DNA from: Tenrec ecaudatus
Taxonomy: Eukaryota > Chordata > Mammalia > Afrosoricida > Tenrecidae
Reading direction: 5' to 3'
Assembly (NCBI RefSeq): GCF_050624435.1
Contig: NC_134546.1
Coordinates: 18,065,001 to 18,129,000, forward strand
DNA: 64,000 nucleotides
Below the pieces are notes generated by a model. It ran no database searches. It was given only the letters and a program-made list of their open reading frames with translations, and was not told the DNA's origin. Of this stretch, positions 1-14,065 are shown one piece after another. Position 1 is the stretch's first letter, and each line of letters opens with the position of its first letter. The position numbers and the translations under genes were made by a program.

Positions 1-61
1 AAACTGCCAGCCCCACTCACTCTTCCACCTCCTACTTCTGTTTCTTTGAGCCAGGAAGCAC

Positions 62-215
62 CTTAGAGAGAATTGAGGCCAACCTCCCTCAGCCCCTCTC
101 CATCCTCCCTCATGTTTTCAGGCGAGGCCCAGAGAGATTGGCCAGGGTCACACCACAGGATGCACCCAGGCCCCACTGGGTTTAGGTCACATCCTGTGCT
201 TGTTGGGTGACTGGC
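62..215 (-). repeat. MIR SINE fragment (in KHK intron)
   Basis: The segment resembles an inverted MIR, with the block 'aggcccagagagattggcc' followed by 'agggtcacaccac'. The remaining bases from 1 to 538 are KHK intron with no other exon that I can see. Confidence 0.5.
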
Positions 216-538
216 TGCCCCACCACTGCCAGTAACCTGGGGAGCAGGAATGAGGGGCCTGGCCTAGCTTCCAAATCCAGGGTCCTAGGACCTTACTTCT
301 CGAAGAGGCATTTTGGAGTTTACGTGGGAGTAGCTCTGAGGAAAGCGTCTCTTATTCTTTAGTCTCCTCATGGTCGAACAAGAATGCTGGTCCATCAGGT
401 GTCTAAGGTCTAGAATTTTGTGACTTGTGGGGGAGTTCTAGCCCATCTTCTCCAGCCCCCTCCCTCCTCCAGTTGAGGGAGGAGTGGGCGAGCTAGGCCT
501 GCCACGCTGGGCTGGCCCTCAGCCGTGTGCTTCCCCAG

Positions 539-2761
<2,223 letters not shown>

Positions 2762-2774
2762 TCTCCTCCCCCAG

Positions 2775-3970
2775 AGCCAGCCCCCTCTGCCATCTCTTTG
2801 TCCTTCTTGTTGTCCGGACCCGTCTGGCAGGATGCTCCTGGGGCCCCGACACTGCAGTCGTCTCCCTCTCTCTTCCTTCCCCACTGCACCCAGCACGCCC
2901 TGCAGAGACCAGAGGCCCCACAAGTCCTCAGCGGTGGGGGCAGGGGGGGTCTGGGCTGGGCTGGAGACTCCACTCCCTGGACCTGGGGAGCCAGGAGGCC
3001 ACATGGCTGAGCCAAAAGTCACAGGCCTGTGGGCGGGGAGCCAACTCTGTGGTTTGGTGGGACCTTCACAGCCCTAAAAATATCTCCCCAGAAAGCTCTG
3101 CCTTGTAGTTAGGACAGGCTGGGCTACAGCCACCACTGTGACCCGCAGACAGCGTGTCAGGAGCCCTCAGAGAGCCATCCAGCAGGAGGGCAGACTGGGT
3201 GTTCCATACTCCCCGCCCCTCCCCAACCTGGTGAGTGGTCCATGTCACATGGCAAAGAGTGTGGCCCCTGGAGTCAGAAAGAGCTGGAGTCACATTTGCC
3301 ACCGGATTAGGTAAGTGGGCAGGGAGCCCCTGGTGTCGCCATGGGTTAAATCTTGGGCGCTGCCTGGGAGGTTGGTGGCAACCCCCAGCCGCTCTGCCGG
3401 GGAATGATAAGGCGGCCTGCTTCCACAGCACAGGTCGCAGCCTTGGAAGTCCTCCGGACCACCTCAGTGGCAGTGGGTTGGGTTTGGAGGGAAGTGGGGA
3501 AGTCCCTTCACTCAGCCATCCGTCTGTCAGATGGGACCCCGAGCCATGCTACCTGGCTGGAAGAATGGTTGTGAGAATGAAATCGAATGCTACCTCCCAC
3601 GCCCGTCTCTCCAGAAATGACAGCTAGGCGTATGAGGGGGTGCAGGTGCAGGGCCCGCCCTTTAGGAGACTTCCCACCTCAGGAGGAGCTCTGCCCCCAG
3701 GAGCAGGAGGGCAGTGCGGTGTGGGCACAAGAGATTGTCAGCCAGGCACAAGTGTCAGCCAGGCACAGACTCCAGCTTCTCATCCTGCGGGTGGTCTGCT
3801 TATCTGCAGCTGGCCGGGGCCTGGCTCCATGGACTTTGCTGGGTCTTAGCATCACCAGCCTCCAGGAACGCTGGGAAAGGCCCATTCTTGCCCCCATGAC
3901 AGGCCTGTCTGTTCCTGTGGCATCTGGGCAGGCCGGAAAGGTGGACAGATGGCACTGGGGGGTACATTCT
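2775..3970. other. KHK-CGREF1 intergenic stretch
   Basis: I see no gene here. The stretch separates two converging 3' ends. It contains a MIR-like piece at about 3248-3590; the rest is GC-rich unique sequence, with only chance reading frames. Confidence 0.6.
3248..3590 (+). repeat. MIR SINE, decayed
   Basis: The start 'tggcccctggagtcagaaag' resembles a MIR core. The end 'ggttgtgagaatgaaat' resembles a MIR tail. The middle is not clearly MIR. Confidence 0.45.
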
Positions 3971-3978
3971 TCCCAATC

Positions 3979-3984
3979 TTTATT
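3979..3984 (-). terminator. CGREF1: CGREF1 poly(A) signal
   Basis: AATAAA on the minus strand lies 131 bases past the CGREF1 stop codon. Confidence 0.85.
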
Positions 3985-4114
3985 AGCTGTTTGGGCCTGA
4001 AAAGTTGAGCTGCACAGGAAGACCCGCCACCTGCTGGGCCCAGGAGGGGACAGCGGGCGGCCCTCATCCCTGCCCATCCTCTGCCCTTGGCTCCACTTGA
4101 GACTGATGTCAGGG

Positions 4115-6194
4115 TTAGATCTCGTCGTTCTCCAGCTGGATGGTGTGGGCCTCAGACTCCGGAGGGGCATCCTGAGACTCTGCAGCTTCCTCCGGAAGTT
4201 CCTCAGTTGCCTCTGCGGTATCCCTGGCCTCTGCAAGGTCCCCAGCCTCCCCTCTGGGTCCTGGGGCATCTACTTCCACCTCGGCTGGCCCCCTGGCCTC
4301 CTGTACAGCTTCCAAAGGCTCCCTCCTGCCATCTGCCTCTTCCCCAGCTTCTGTGAGACCCGTGGCCTCGGGCATTTCCTGTCCTAGTGGACTTTTAGGC
4401 GGTAGGGGCTCCTGGGGCACAGGGGCAAGGGGCTCTTTGGGGGTCTGGCCAGGGAAGTTGATGAGCTCCGCAGGAGTCACGAGCCCATCCCCATTCAGAT
4501 CCTGGGTCTCCAGCACCTTGTCCACCACCAGGATTGCCTGTGGGAGCACACTTCCACAGTGACCGGGAATGTTCCCCGGACTCCTGCCCCACGCCCGTGT
4601 GCCTCCCCGGGGCAGGAGGCTCCCCGATACAGACTTGGTTGGCAAAGACCAAGACCCCAAGGAGCAGGCTTCCTTGTGGGGCTCAGGGCCCCTCCCTCAT
4701 TCAGCTGAACTTACGGGGTTGGCAGACAGGGAGTCCCAGGCTCCGGGGCCCAGGGCTGCTGCCAACATGGACAACAACTCCAGACCATCCAGCTGTCCAC
4801 TCTGGTCGAAGTCGTGGAGGGCAAAGAGGTAGAGGAGAACTGAGGAGGAGACACTGGGTCAGCCGGCTGCTCACAGGGCAGCCCCCAGCCCGGCCGCCCG
4901 GCCTCCACCCAGCCTCTTACCCTGCTCCCGGCTCATGTGTTCCGGCTCCTCTTCCATCCTCTCTAGTCCCTTGAGGTAGCTCCGCAGGAGTCTGTCAGAA
5001 GGTGGGGAATCAGCCCAGGAGAGAACCTTCCACAGCCCCAGGCCCGGCCCCCAGCCCAGCCTACTCACTCACCCAAGCTGCTCCTGGCCGGGCAGGAAGG
5101 GGTTGGGCAGGGGCTGCTGCAGCTGCAGTGTGCCATCCTCAGACCGGAGCCTGCAGAGGGAGGCAAGGGGCCCAGCTAGGAAACAGCCTTGCAGCAGGGC
5201 CCAGCGTTGCCCGTCCACCCCAGAGGTTTCTCCTCCAACTGCCCAGAAACCGGGGGGCGAGAAGGCAGCCCTTCTGGTCCCGTCAGAAGAAGACCCTTCC
5301 TCTCTGTTTTTGTAGCTGCCTGACTCGAATTTTAAGTGAAAACTCAAATCTGTGTAGATAGAGCCCAGCCGAGGCCACTCCTAGCGGACACCAGTTGGGG
5401 GTCTCAAGAAAGCAGTTGGGTGGGGGCAGGACCCCAGGGGCCATTGAAGAGCCTTCTACTCAGGCTGAGTCCAGCAGCTCCGTCCATGTTCCAACCAGAC
5501 CAGGTTTACTCCAGAACAAGGACAAGTTGGCTTTGCCCTCTCCAGCCAAGGGCACCTGTGTGGGCCTGGGGGTTTAACCTGCTTAGGGTCTCTATCGTTT
5601 TTAAGGTGCCAGTTCAGATGTTTTTAAGGTGCCAGTACCTAGTTGCCGGAATCACTCAGAGCTGCTTTCCCTAGGAGTGGGTGCTAGCAACAGCTGTCCC
5701 TCCATCTCCCAGGCCGCCCACCCCAGTGCACGCATGGAGTAGGCATCACGATGCACCACCAGTGTATAGTATCATAACTAAGACCCTTGAGAAAGGTCCT
5801 GCGACAGGATGAATAAAATGAGCTGTTTCTCGGGAGTTCCCACCATAACGGACCAAGGAGGATGGCAGCCTTTCCCTGCTAGTGCCAGCACCAGCGCCAA
5901 CCCCGAGCCTTCCTGGATCCCAGCTCCCTCCTTCCACATGACACCAGCGAACATGTCCTGAGTGCCCTGCAGGCAGGACCCTTGGACCAGCACAAGGCAA
6001 GAGGCTCAGGCGGGAGACAGAAATGAGGGGTATGCCTCCCGAGGGGCTCAGTCCACCCTCAGATTTGGGGAGCCTCTGCACCAGCCTGCCCTGCCCTGTC
6101 ACCCCTACCTTGTGGCCCCATCCTTGGGAGCAGTCAGGCCCAGGGATGGTAGCAGCAGCAGCAGGACAGACACACCCATCATGGAAGGGAACAT
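4115..6194 (-). CDS. CGREF1: Cell growth regulator with EF-hand domain 1
   Basis: CGREF1 is a secreted calcium-binding protein linked to cell adhesion and growth control. Five coding exons join in phase: 6109-6194, 5073-5150, 4921-4991, 4715-4839 and 4115-4537, giving about 260 residues. The first exon carries a signal peptide, MFPSMMGVSVLLLLLPSLGL, followed by TAPKDGAT, which matches the human start. Two EF-hand loops are visible: DFDQSGQLDGLE and DLNGDGLVTPAE. The tail is acidic and rich in E, A, P and G, and ends QLENDEI, close to the human VENDEI. The human protein is 301 residues; the shortfall lies in the acidic tail, where human has several PGPRGEA-type repeats and only one is clear here. 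Start ATG 6192-6194 was chosen because it gives the signal peptide. A further noncoding first exon probably lies near 17.5 kb. Confidence 0.95.
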
Positions 6195-6440
6195 CCTTCC
6201 GGGAACAGAGTTCAGGGGTCAGCCGGGGAAAGGGGTACCTGCCATAAGAAGTTGGGTTAGACAGAAGTACCTCCCTCTCCCTACGTCCACCCTGCAGCCC
6301 AGGAGACAGGACTCTAGCTCAGGGGAGGAGTCACCCGCACAAAAATGATTGGAAGGGAAAAAACGCGGGCTGAGAAATTGGTGGTTGTGAGGTGCTGTCA
6401 CGTGGGTCTGGCTCACAGTGGCCCTTTGTCCGACAGAAGG
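6195..6440. other. CGREF1 5' flank or intron
   Basis: The stretch has no recognisable gene or repeat. If the first exon is at about 17.5 kb, this is part of the first intron. Confidence 0.4.
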
Positions 6441-7040
6441 ATGCACCACCCGTCTGACACCCTCCTCACAATTGCTTTATTTGACCCCGTTGTTGAGGGG
6501 CTTCTCATTGTCGCGGCCCCTCTTCTTTACCAATCCTATCCCTCTCCTGATAACATGTCCAGAGTTCGGGAGACCAAGTTTCACCATCCTTGCCTCTAAG
6601 CGTTCTGGCTGTACTTCTTCCAAGACAGATTTGTTTGTTCTTTTGTCTGTCCCTGGTACGTTCAGTGTTCTTTACCCTTCCCGTAATTCAAATCCACTAA
6701 TTCTTCTTCAGTCTTCCTTACTTCCAAATGGCACATGCAAGTGAGGCGATGGAAATCACCACGACCTGGGTCAGGCGCACCTTAGTCCGCAAAGTGACAT
6801 CCTTGTTTGCCGCACTGCCGCGAGGGCTCGGGCAGTGGGTTTACCCAGGACAGTGTGTCCTTTGATGGCTCGACTGCTGCTTTCCTGACCATGGATTGTG
6901 GACTCAAGCGCGGTGAAATCCTTGACAGATCCAGTTTTTGCTCCACTCACCATGATGTTACCAGAATATTGGTCCCGTGATGAGGGTTTTGGTTTTCTTT
7001 ACATTCGTTTGTAATCCGTACTGAAGGCTGGTGAAGGACC
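6440..7040 (-). mobile_element. RTE/BovB-type LINE, 3' fragment
   Basis: Read on the minus strand, this resembles the 3' part of the afrotherian RTE LINE. Marker blocks on the plus strand are 'ctgtacttcttccaagacag' and 'tgggtcaggcgcaccttag', the latter shared with elephant RTE as I recall it. It is 5'-truncated. Confidence 0.75.
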
Positions 7041-7232
7041 CTTGACCTTCCCCATTGAGTGGGTGCTGACCCATAGTAGCCTGATAGGGCAGGGTAGAAC
7101 CGCCCCTGTGGATTTTACTGGATGGAAAGCCTATCTCTCTCCCGCAGAATGGCTGGTGGTTTTGAACTGCTAACCTTGCCGATCACAGACTGATGTGTAG
7201 CCACTATGCCAGGAGGGCTCCTCTCTGAGTTA
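7040..7232 (-). repeat. AfroSINE-type SINE
   Basis: A near complete inverted copy, with the body at 7090-7110 and the head end 'tatgccaggagggctcc' at about 7206-7222. Confidence 0.85.
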
Positions 7233-7584
7233 TAAAGATCCCCCCTAAGGCATTCTCTGAGCCAGTTACTCCCCATCTTGCTACTGAAGGGCATGGTCAA
7301 AATACACAATCCCCTTCTCTGCTTGCTTTCTCCCCTGGAGTTCCCTTGTCCTTTTCCACTGCTGCTGTCCCCTCTCCAGCCCCCCAGCCCGAGCCACCTG
7401 CCTTCTAAGGTCCTGCAACAAGAAATGCCTCTGTCTGTGACGCCGGTCAGGTCCTACGCTTGTTTGGCAGCACTGGCATCTCCTAGTCATAGCTTCTCCC
7501 TCGAGCAATCCTGAAGCCCCTTGAGCTGACTCAAACTTTCTACCATGGAGTCCATTCAGACTTATCCTGCACTTGTGTGTTTCC

Positions 7585-7672
7585 TAGACTGTACGTTCTT
7601 ATGGGTGTAGAATGCCTCATCTTTCTCCCGAAGAGTGGGGGGTGGTTTTGAACTGCTGACCTTGGGGTCCTG
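7585..7672 (-). repeat. AfroSINE-type SINE, head portion
   Basis: The inverted block 'gtggttttgaactgctgacc' is present; the tail is missing. Confidence 0.65.
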
Positions 7673-7714
7673 GGAAAATAAGAAGAAATTCCCTATATGA
7701 AGCTGAAAGGAGAA

Positions 7715-7880
7715 CCATGGGGCAGACTTTTGACTGCTAACCCAAGGTCAGTGGTTCAAACCCACCAGGTACTCCACTGGAGGGAGGTGAGGCTATGTGC
7801 GCCTATAAAGATTTACAGTCTGGAACCCTCATACCGGGCCATGGTGAGTGGGGTTTGTAGATACGGCTGGGGTGCCAAAC
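7715..7880 (+). repeat. AfroSINE-type SINE
   Basis: The head block 'aaggtcagtggttcaaaccc' and body 'gatttacagtctggaaccct' are present. The tail is not clear. Confidence 0.75.
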
Positions 7881-8039
7881 AGCTATCCCTTCGATACAAG
7901 AATGAACAAAAAATAAAATTCCCAGGAAGAAGATCAGCAAAGCATCTTTGCCTATCTTGAATCCTGATGCTGGATAGAGGGAGGGAAAAGGCTTCCCCGG
8001 GAATCTGGAACAAGATTTCTCTCAGGTGGAGTTTGAGCC

Positions 8040-8195
8040 CTAAAGCGACGCTGCCTATGTGGCTCGGACAGGGGAAAGAGAGGCTGTTGGCGCCTGTAAC
8101 GATGCATAGCCTTGGAAATCCACAGGCCCTTCTGCCCTGTCCCACAGGCTCACTATAGTCGGAATCGACTCAGTGGCCATGGGTTGGTTTTTGCC
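8040..8195 (+). repeat. AfroSINE-type SINE, body and tail
   Basis: The tail 'agtcggaatcgactcagtgg' is well kept, followed by a short T-rich end. The head is weak. Confidence 0.75.
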
Positions 8196-8790
8196 TTTTT
8201 AAGTTACATGGTTTAGAAACCCGAAAGCCGTTCATGTGATTTGAAGCAGTCCCTAGTTGATAGTGCCTCAAGGTCACTGGAGTTAGTTCAAGGATCACTT
8301 GTTGGCCTTTAGGAGTGTTTTCCAGTCCAGTCTGTTGGGGCACCACGCCCTGGCCCCAAAGTCCACCCTGGGGACCTTGCCGCTCCATTCCCTTGCTGTT
8401 CCAATGCACTCCCCCAGTGCTTTGCCTTGGTGTGGTGGGATCAGGTCGGGTGCACTTCCCACACTGTGTTTCTGGTGCTGTCCCCGCAGGGCCATGGGTC
8501 AGTGAGGGGCGTCATGTCTCCTAGTGGGCTGGCCATGTGGTCCTCTCTGTGGACTGGCTGCTTTAATTGGGGTCATCGTCCTCAAGGCCTGGTGGGCCAG
8601 GATGTGCTCCACTCTCTCCTCCTCCCACTTCATCTGCTCCCGTGTGCTCCGATCAAATGTGTCCCTCTCCCGGAGCTGCAGAATCAATGTGGTCCTTTGA
8701 AATAAATTCTTCTGTGGGGAGGGGAGGCGTCTACTTAGTATTTGGGACTGGGGCCAGCCCCCCAGACCTCTCCACTGGTTCCCTACTCCA
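8195..8790 (-). mobile_element. L1-like LINE fragment
   Basis: This shares block order and wording with 50250-50720, for example 'gggtcagtgagggg' beside 'ctggccatgtggtcctctct' against 'ctggctccgcagtcctctct'. The second copy is contiguous with an L1-like 3' end, so this is probably the same family, minus strand. Confidence 0.5.
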
Positions 8791-8989
8791 CGCGGGAATG
8801 TTGCATTCTCTTTGGGAAAACAACTTTCACCATGGCCTCATAGACTAGTCCCATGGAACATGCACTCAGAGTGGCCACAGTCATAGCAACCAAGGACGGA
8901 ATAGGCTGTGAGACAATAGGGTGCCAAGCAAAACAAGAGTGGGGGCGGAAGGCATTAGACTGATCACTCCAAAAAACGCACTGCCGTCT

Positions 8990-9155
8990 ATTGATTTCAT
9001 CTAAGAGCGACCCTATAGAACAGGGTAGACTGCCTTTGCAGGTTTCCAAGACTGTAACTCTTTCCAGGGGTGGAAAGCCTCAGGTCTCTCTCATGGAGCA
9101 GCTGGTGGTTTTGAACTGCTGACCTTGCAGTTAGCAGCCCAACATATAAAGTAAG
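8990..9155 (-). repeat. AfroSINE-type SINE
   Basis: A full inverted copy with 'gagcgaccctatagaacagg' and 'gtggttttgaactgctgacc'. Confidence 0.85.
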
Positions 9156-9195
9156 TCTGTCTTGGTGTGCTTCTGTAATAGAACTAGCACAAGTG

Positions 9196-9695
9196 TGTGT
9201 TAGTTCGGGTAGACTAGAGAAACAAATCCAGAGACACTCACGTGTATAGGAAAGAGCTTTATATAAAGAGTAATTATACATTAAGAAAACATCCCAGTCC
9301 AATCTAGATCAAGTCCATAAGTCCAATATTAGCCCATATATCCAATACTAGTCCATAAATTCGTCCTTAGACTCATGAAACACATGCAATGATGCTGAAT
9401 GCAGGATGATCACAGGCTAGTGGGTGGCAAGTCTTGTGGATCCAGTGGTGATTTTAGCATCTCAGCACTGGCAGGGGTCTCCACATGGTTCCTTCAGCTT
9501 TGAGGCTCTGGCTGCCATCAGGTTGTCTCCATGTGGCCGGCCAACAGGAATGTCTCACAGGGTGTGTGTGAGTGTCCCGTCTCCGGCGAGCTATTTATCT
9601 CCTTAGCACCTCCAAGTGAGGTCACCAAGCTGCAAACTGATTGATGCTAGACTCCACCCCTCCACAAGTTGACACCAGATTATGTAACTACCACC
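9196..9695 (-). mobile_element. LTR-like repeat, family A, copy 1
   Basis: About 500 bases with TGTGTTAGTT at one end and AACTACCAC at the other, so the ends are nearly inverted. Related copies lie at 15318, 22191 and 23828. An 'ataaatag' TATA-like block and TG..CA-style ends fit a solo LTR; a nonautonomous DNA element is the alternative. No protein-coding part is present. Confidence 0.55.
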
Positions 9696-9837
9696 AGTAT
9701 AAAAATGACCAAGAAGATTTGAAGAAGCAAAAATAGTTCTTAGAAAGAATAGTTCTTAAAAAGATTGATTTTTTAAAAATGCAATGAGTGACTTAAATAG
9801 GTTAAACACAACCAGTGTGAAATTAAAACAAAACCAA

Positions 9838-10036
9838 ACACGTATGGCTGTGACGTCAATTCTCACTCAAAGCTACCTGATAGGGCAGGTAGAACTGCCC
9901 CTCTGGGTCTCTGGGACTAAGTTATTACAGGAGTAGAAAGCCTTTTCTTTCTCCTGAGGAGTGGCTAGTGGTTTCGAACTGCTGAATTCACTGTTAGCTG
10001 CCCAATGTGTAGCCACGATGCCACCCCGGCTCCTCA
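9838..10036 (-). repeat. AfroSINE-type SINE
   Basis: A near full inverted copy from the tail 'ctcactcaaagctacctgat' to the head 'gccacgatgccaccccggct'. Confidence 0.85.
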
Positions 10037-10684
10037 GCGTGAAATTAATGAGTTGAAAATAAATCTGAATGCATTTATCCAGAATGCAGTCCTGTCGGCG
10101 ACAATATCAAAAAGTATAAGACAAAGGCTAAGCAACATGGATGATTTAGGAGGAAACAGAACACTGGAGAGAAGCACACTTAAAGCACAGCTGAGATGTT
10201 CATTACGCTGCAACACACCAATAGTTCAACCCCGAGCCCCAACAATTCCAGAGAGATGAGGCAATCAAGAAGGAACACCTCGACTTACTCCTTGGGAACC
10301 CAGAAAAAGGGAAGATATTAAAAGCAGCCAGAAAGAGAAGATAAAATCATCTAAAACGCAGAGTAATTATGCTGACAAGTGATTTTTTAATATCAGCAGA
10401 GATATCGGAAGTACACCAGGGTTCGAATGCGTGAGGAGGAAATATTGCTATTGTCCCAGCTGCTTAGTAATATATTGTTCTCAGCACACATGGAGCAGTT
10501 ATAAAAGCCGACAGGTAGTGAACCATAGCGGATAGGATCAGTTTCAAGCTCTGTTAGATGAAAACAATGATATTAGACATCAACAAAAATGATATTTTTA
10601 AACTCTCATGTTTGAAAATTATTAAATACGCTGATTAGCCTATAGCTCAAAGAGGAAAACCGTAATGGAAATGTACAAACTACG
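10037..10684 (+). mobile_element. Ancient L1-like sequence
   Basis: A-rich sequence with the L1 ORF2-like block 'atattaaaagcagccagaaa' at about 10315. It is highly decayed, and boundaries are loose. Confidence 0.4.
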
Positions 10685-11041
10685 TTGAATTGGATTATTG
10701 TTGTTCAAGGCCCTCAAGTCAGGGCCTGACGCTTCGTGATCTCCGCACAGAGAACAAACACTGCCCAGACCTGAGCCAGCCTCCCAACTGTTATGTGGAA
10801 GCCAAGTGTTGCAGCGACTGTGTCAATCCAGCTCCTTGAGGATCTGCTTCTCTTCTGATCACCCTGGACTTCACCGAGCACGACTGCTTTCTCTCAGTGC
10901 CTCCTGACGACAAGACCGAGGTATGTCTGGCCTCCGCACTTCTAAGGAGCATTCTGGCTGTAGAATGTTCCAAGATCGATGTGTTCATTGTTTTGAAAAA
11001 GTCTATGGTACAGTCAATATTCCCTCAGCGCCATATTTCAA

Positions 11042-11150
11042 ACACTTGGTACAAGCCGACCCGAATATCAGCCGAGGCGCCCAATTTTACCACAAAAACT
11101 GCAATTAAAAATATGCTAAACACCTCGGCTTATACACAAGTATATACGGT
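11042..11150. mobile_element. Small palindromic DNA element (MITE-like)
   Basis: Two halves are imperfect inverted copies: 'gaatatcagccgaggcg' on the left and 'cacctcggcttatacac' on the right, around an A-rich centre. The piece interrupts RTE sequence that resumes on both sides. I cannot name the family. Confidence 0.5.
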
Positions 11151-12761
11151 ACTTGTTGGTCTATGGTGTGCATTGCTCAGGTTTCGCAAGAGGCTGAGGC
11201 AATTGAAAACACCCTGCCTTTGGTTACAGTCACCTTTGTCCTCAAAGTGAAAGCTTTGCTTTAGATGTCTTTAAAGAGGTATTTTGCAATGATGTGCACA
11301 ATGAAGTATGTCATTTGATTTCTTGGCTGAGGCCACTACCATTGTTGGTTATTAATCAAGTAAAATTCGCTTCTGAAAACGTTTAAGATTTTCTCTCCTT
11401 AGCATCCAATTGTGAGATTCTTTTTCTTTTTTCCCCCCTTTTTCTGCACTGAGGTGTGATTCCCACTGAGGGCTATAGTCTTTGATCGCATCAGCAAATG
11501 CCTCAAGTCCCCTTGGCTTTCAGCCAGCAAGGCTGTGCATCTGCCTTATCTCAGCTAGTTCACTCGTCTTCCTACAGTCCTGACGCTGCATTGGACTTCA
11601 ACTAGCTCAGCCTCTCAGATCCTTGCTCAGCACGCAGCTGAACGAGTACAGTGAAAGCATGTGATGCTGTGCACACCTCCCCTGATCTTAACCCCCTCGT
11701 TACGGCTTTGTGCTGTCTGTAAGGAGACCTCGTCGTCTCCCGCACAGTTCCACATCAGCACAGGAAGTGTTCTGGAACCCATCTTCTGAATGTTACCCAT
11801 AGTTTGTTACCGTCTGCACAGTCGAATACCTTTGCATAGTCAGTACATCACAAGGAACTATTTTCCTGGCATTCTCTGCTCTCAGGCAACATCCACCTAA
11901 AGCCAGCGTTGATGGCCCTCGTTCTAGATCTTCTCTTGAAACTGGCTTGAATTTTAAGCAGCTCCCGGTGGATGGACTGCTGCAGGCACTTTGTAATTGT
12001 CCTCAGCAAATTTACTTGCAGGTGATATTAATGATATTGTTGATGTTGTGTGAAAATTTTCACGTTCTATTGGATCATCATTTTTTGATTTTTTGAATGG
12101 GCACAAATAGGGATCTTCTCCAACTGGGTGCCCAGGTTTCTGACTTCCAAATTTCTTGGCACCGATGAGAGAGTGCGTCCAGTGCTGCATCAGTGGGTTG
12201 GCACATTTCGGTTGGTTTCCATCAAATCCCGGAGTCCTCTTTTCCACAAAAGCCTCTGGGAAGTTTTGATTGCTTCCTTCGAGGGCATTGATTTTTAGTC
12301 ATATCCTACCCCCTAAAATGGTTAAACACCGACTATTCGTTTTGGTACACTGACCCCACGCATCCTTACTTTCTTTATTTTTCCAGCGCTTCCTGAATCA
12401 TTCAATATTTTGCCCATAGACTCGTTTAATCTTGTAACTCAAGGCTTGAATTGGTCCTTCAGTTCCTTCAGCTTGAGGTATGCCCAGGATGCTCCTCCCG
12501 TCTGCTTATCTGATTCCAGGTCTCTGCCCACTGTAACAGAACACTTTGTTTTGTATTTTTGAGCTACCTTTTGAAATGACCTGTTCTAACTTCATCCTTT
12601 CTTCCATTATTTTAGCTTCTCTATATTTAAGAATAAGTTTTGGTCTCTTCTGACATCCAGTTTGGTCTCTTCTTTCTTTTGGGCTTTTCAGTGACCTTAT
12701 GCGTTTGTCGTGTCTGATGTTCTTGATGCCCTTCCAGCTCCTCAGATCTTTGTTGGAAGGA

Positions 12762-12935
12762 GCCCTAGCAGTGAGGTCAGATAAGTGTGGATGGCTAACC
12801 GCACGGTCTTCAGTTCAAACTCACCCACTGTTCTGCAGAGGAAAGAAGAGGCTCTCTGCTCCTGTAAGTATTTACAACCTAGGACCCCTACACAGGGTCA
12901 CTAAGTCAGACTCAGCACCATGACAATTGAGCTTG
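12762..12935 (+). repeat. AfroSINE-type SINE nested in RTE LINE
   Basis: Head 'ggagccctagcagtgaggtc' to tail 'acacagggtcactaagtcag'. RTE sequence continues on both sides, so the SINE is younger than that LINE copy. Confidence 0.85.
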
Positions 12936-14065
12936 GTCATTATACTTGGCCAGTCCATCAAATCTATTCTTGATATGGTCTCTAAACTCAGGTGAGATAT
13001 ACTCAAGGTCATATATAGGTGCTCATAAACTTGTTTTAATTTAATTTTATCTAGCTTCAACTTGAACTTGCATATAAGCAATTGATCTGTTACGCAGAGG
13101 ATCCCTGGGCTTCTTTTAACTGATGATATTGAATTTTTTCCATCACTTCTTTCCACAAATGGAGTTTTCCATCTGTGTATTCCATCTGTCAAGGTTCACA
13201 TGTTTGTTTTTTAAAATTTTTATCTATTTATTTTGAGACTCACATGATTAATTGCCATCTAGGTTGTTGAAAAAGGGCAGTTGTAGAAGTCTTTGGTCTT
13301 ATAAGAAGTTGAGAGAAGGCTTCAATTCCATCACTGACTTTAGTGGTTGGTTTGTAAATTTGAATAATAATTGTATTAAGTCATCTTCCTTATAGGCATA
13401 TGGATATTATCCTGTCACTGACAGAGTTGGCTATCAGGATATATCTTGAAGTATTCTTTTGATTATGAGTAGTCACCATTCCTCTTCAATCTGTCACTCC
13501 CGGTGTAGTAAACCATATGATTTCCTGATTAAAAATTGCCCATACCAGTCCATTTCAGCTCGCTAATGCCCAAGACTTCCAGCTTTAAGTATTCTATTTC
13601 ATTTTTTATAACTCGGAGTGTCCAAGATTCATAATTTGCACCCCATATTTTTATTATTAATGGATACTTGCAGCTACCCCTCCTCCTTTTGACCCATGCC
13701 CCACCACCCTGCAAAGCTTCTGAGGCTCTTTGTTTCTCCACCTCTTTAAGGTTGACTTTAAGGTTGACTTGGCTTTGAGGACATAGCTCTTTCCCAACCA
13801 CATTTTGAGTGCCTTCCAACCGGAAGGGCTCATCATTTACATCAGGTAAATGTTCTGCTGCTATTCATAAGGGCTTGGTGGCTAGAGCTTCAGAAGGAGC
13901 CTCTCGCTCCCTTCTTCCTAGTTTCTGTTAGTCTGCATGCACTACTGAAACTTATCCAAAATGGATGACTCCACTGGTTTTTGAAATATTGGTAGCATAG
14001 CTTCCAATATCGCGGCCACACGCTAAACCCTCACAGTATGGCAAACTGACAGATGAGTGGTGAAA

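Larger units (their letters stand above)
10690..14062 (-). mobile_element. RTE/BovB-type LINE, near full length
   Basis: The best RTE copy in the window, about 3.4 kb with nested insertions. Reading the minus strand from 14062 down, an endonuclease-like 5' part ends near 13500, with plus-strand block 'ccatttcagctcgctaatgc'. The reverse transcriptase region covers about 12600-11400, with plus-strand block 'tactgctgcaggcactttgt'. The 3' end lies near 10700. It is riddled with stops, so it is inactive. A SINE (12762-12935) and a small palindromic element (about 11042-11150) are inserted in it. Matches are from recall of elephant RTE and BovB, not a search. Confidence 0.8.

Noticed and set aside
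11954-12247. 97-codon minus frame with PKCANPLMQHW
   Set aside because: It is part of the RTE LINE reverse transcriptase, not a host gene.
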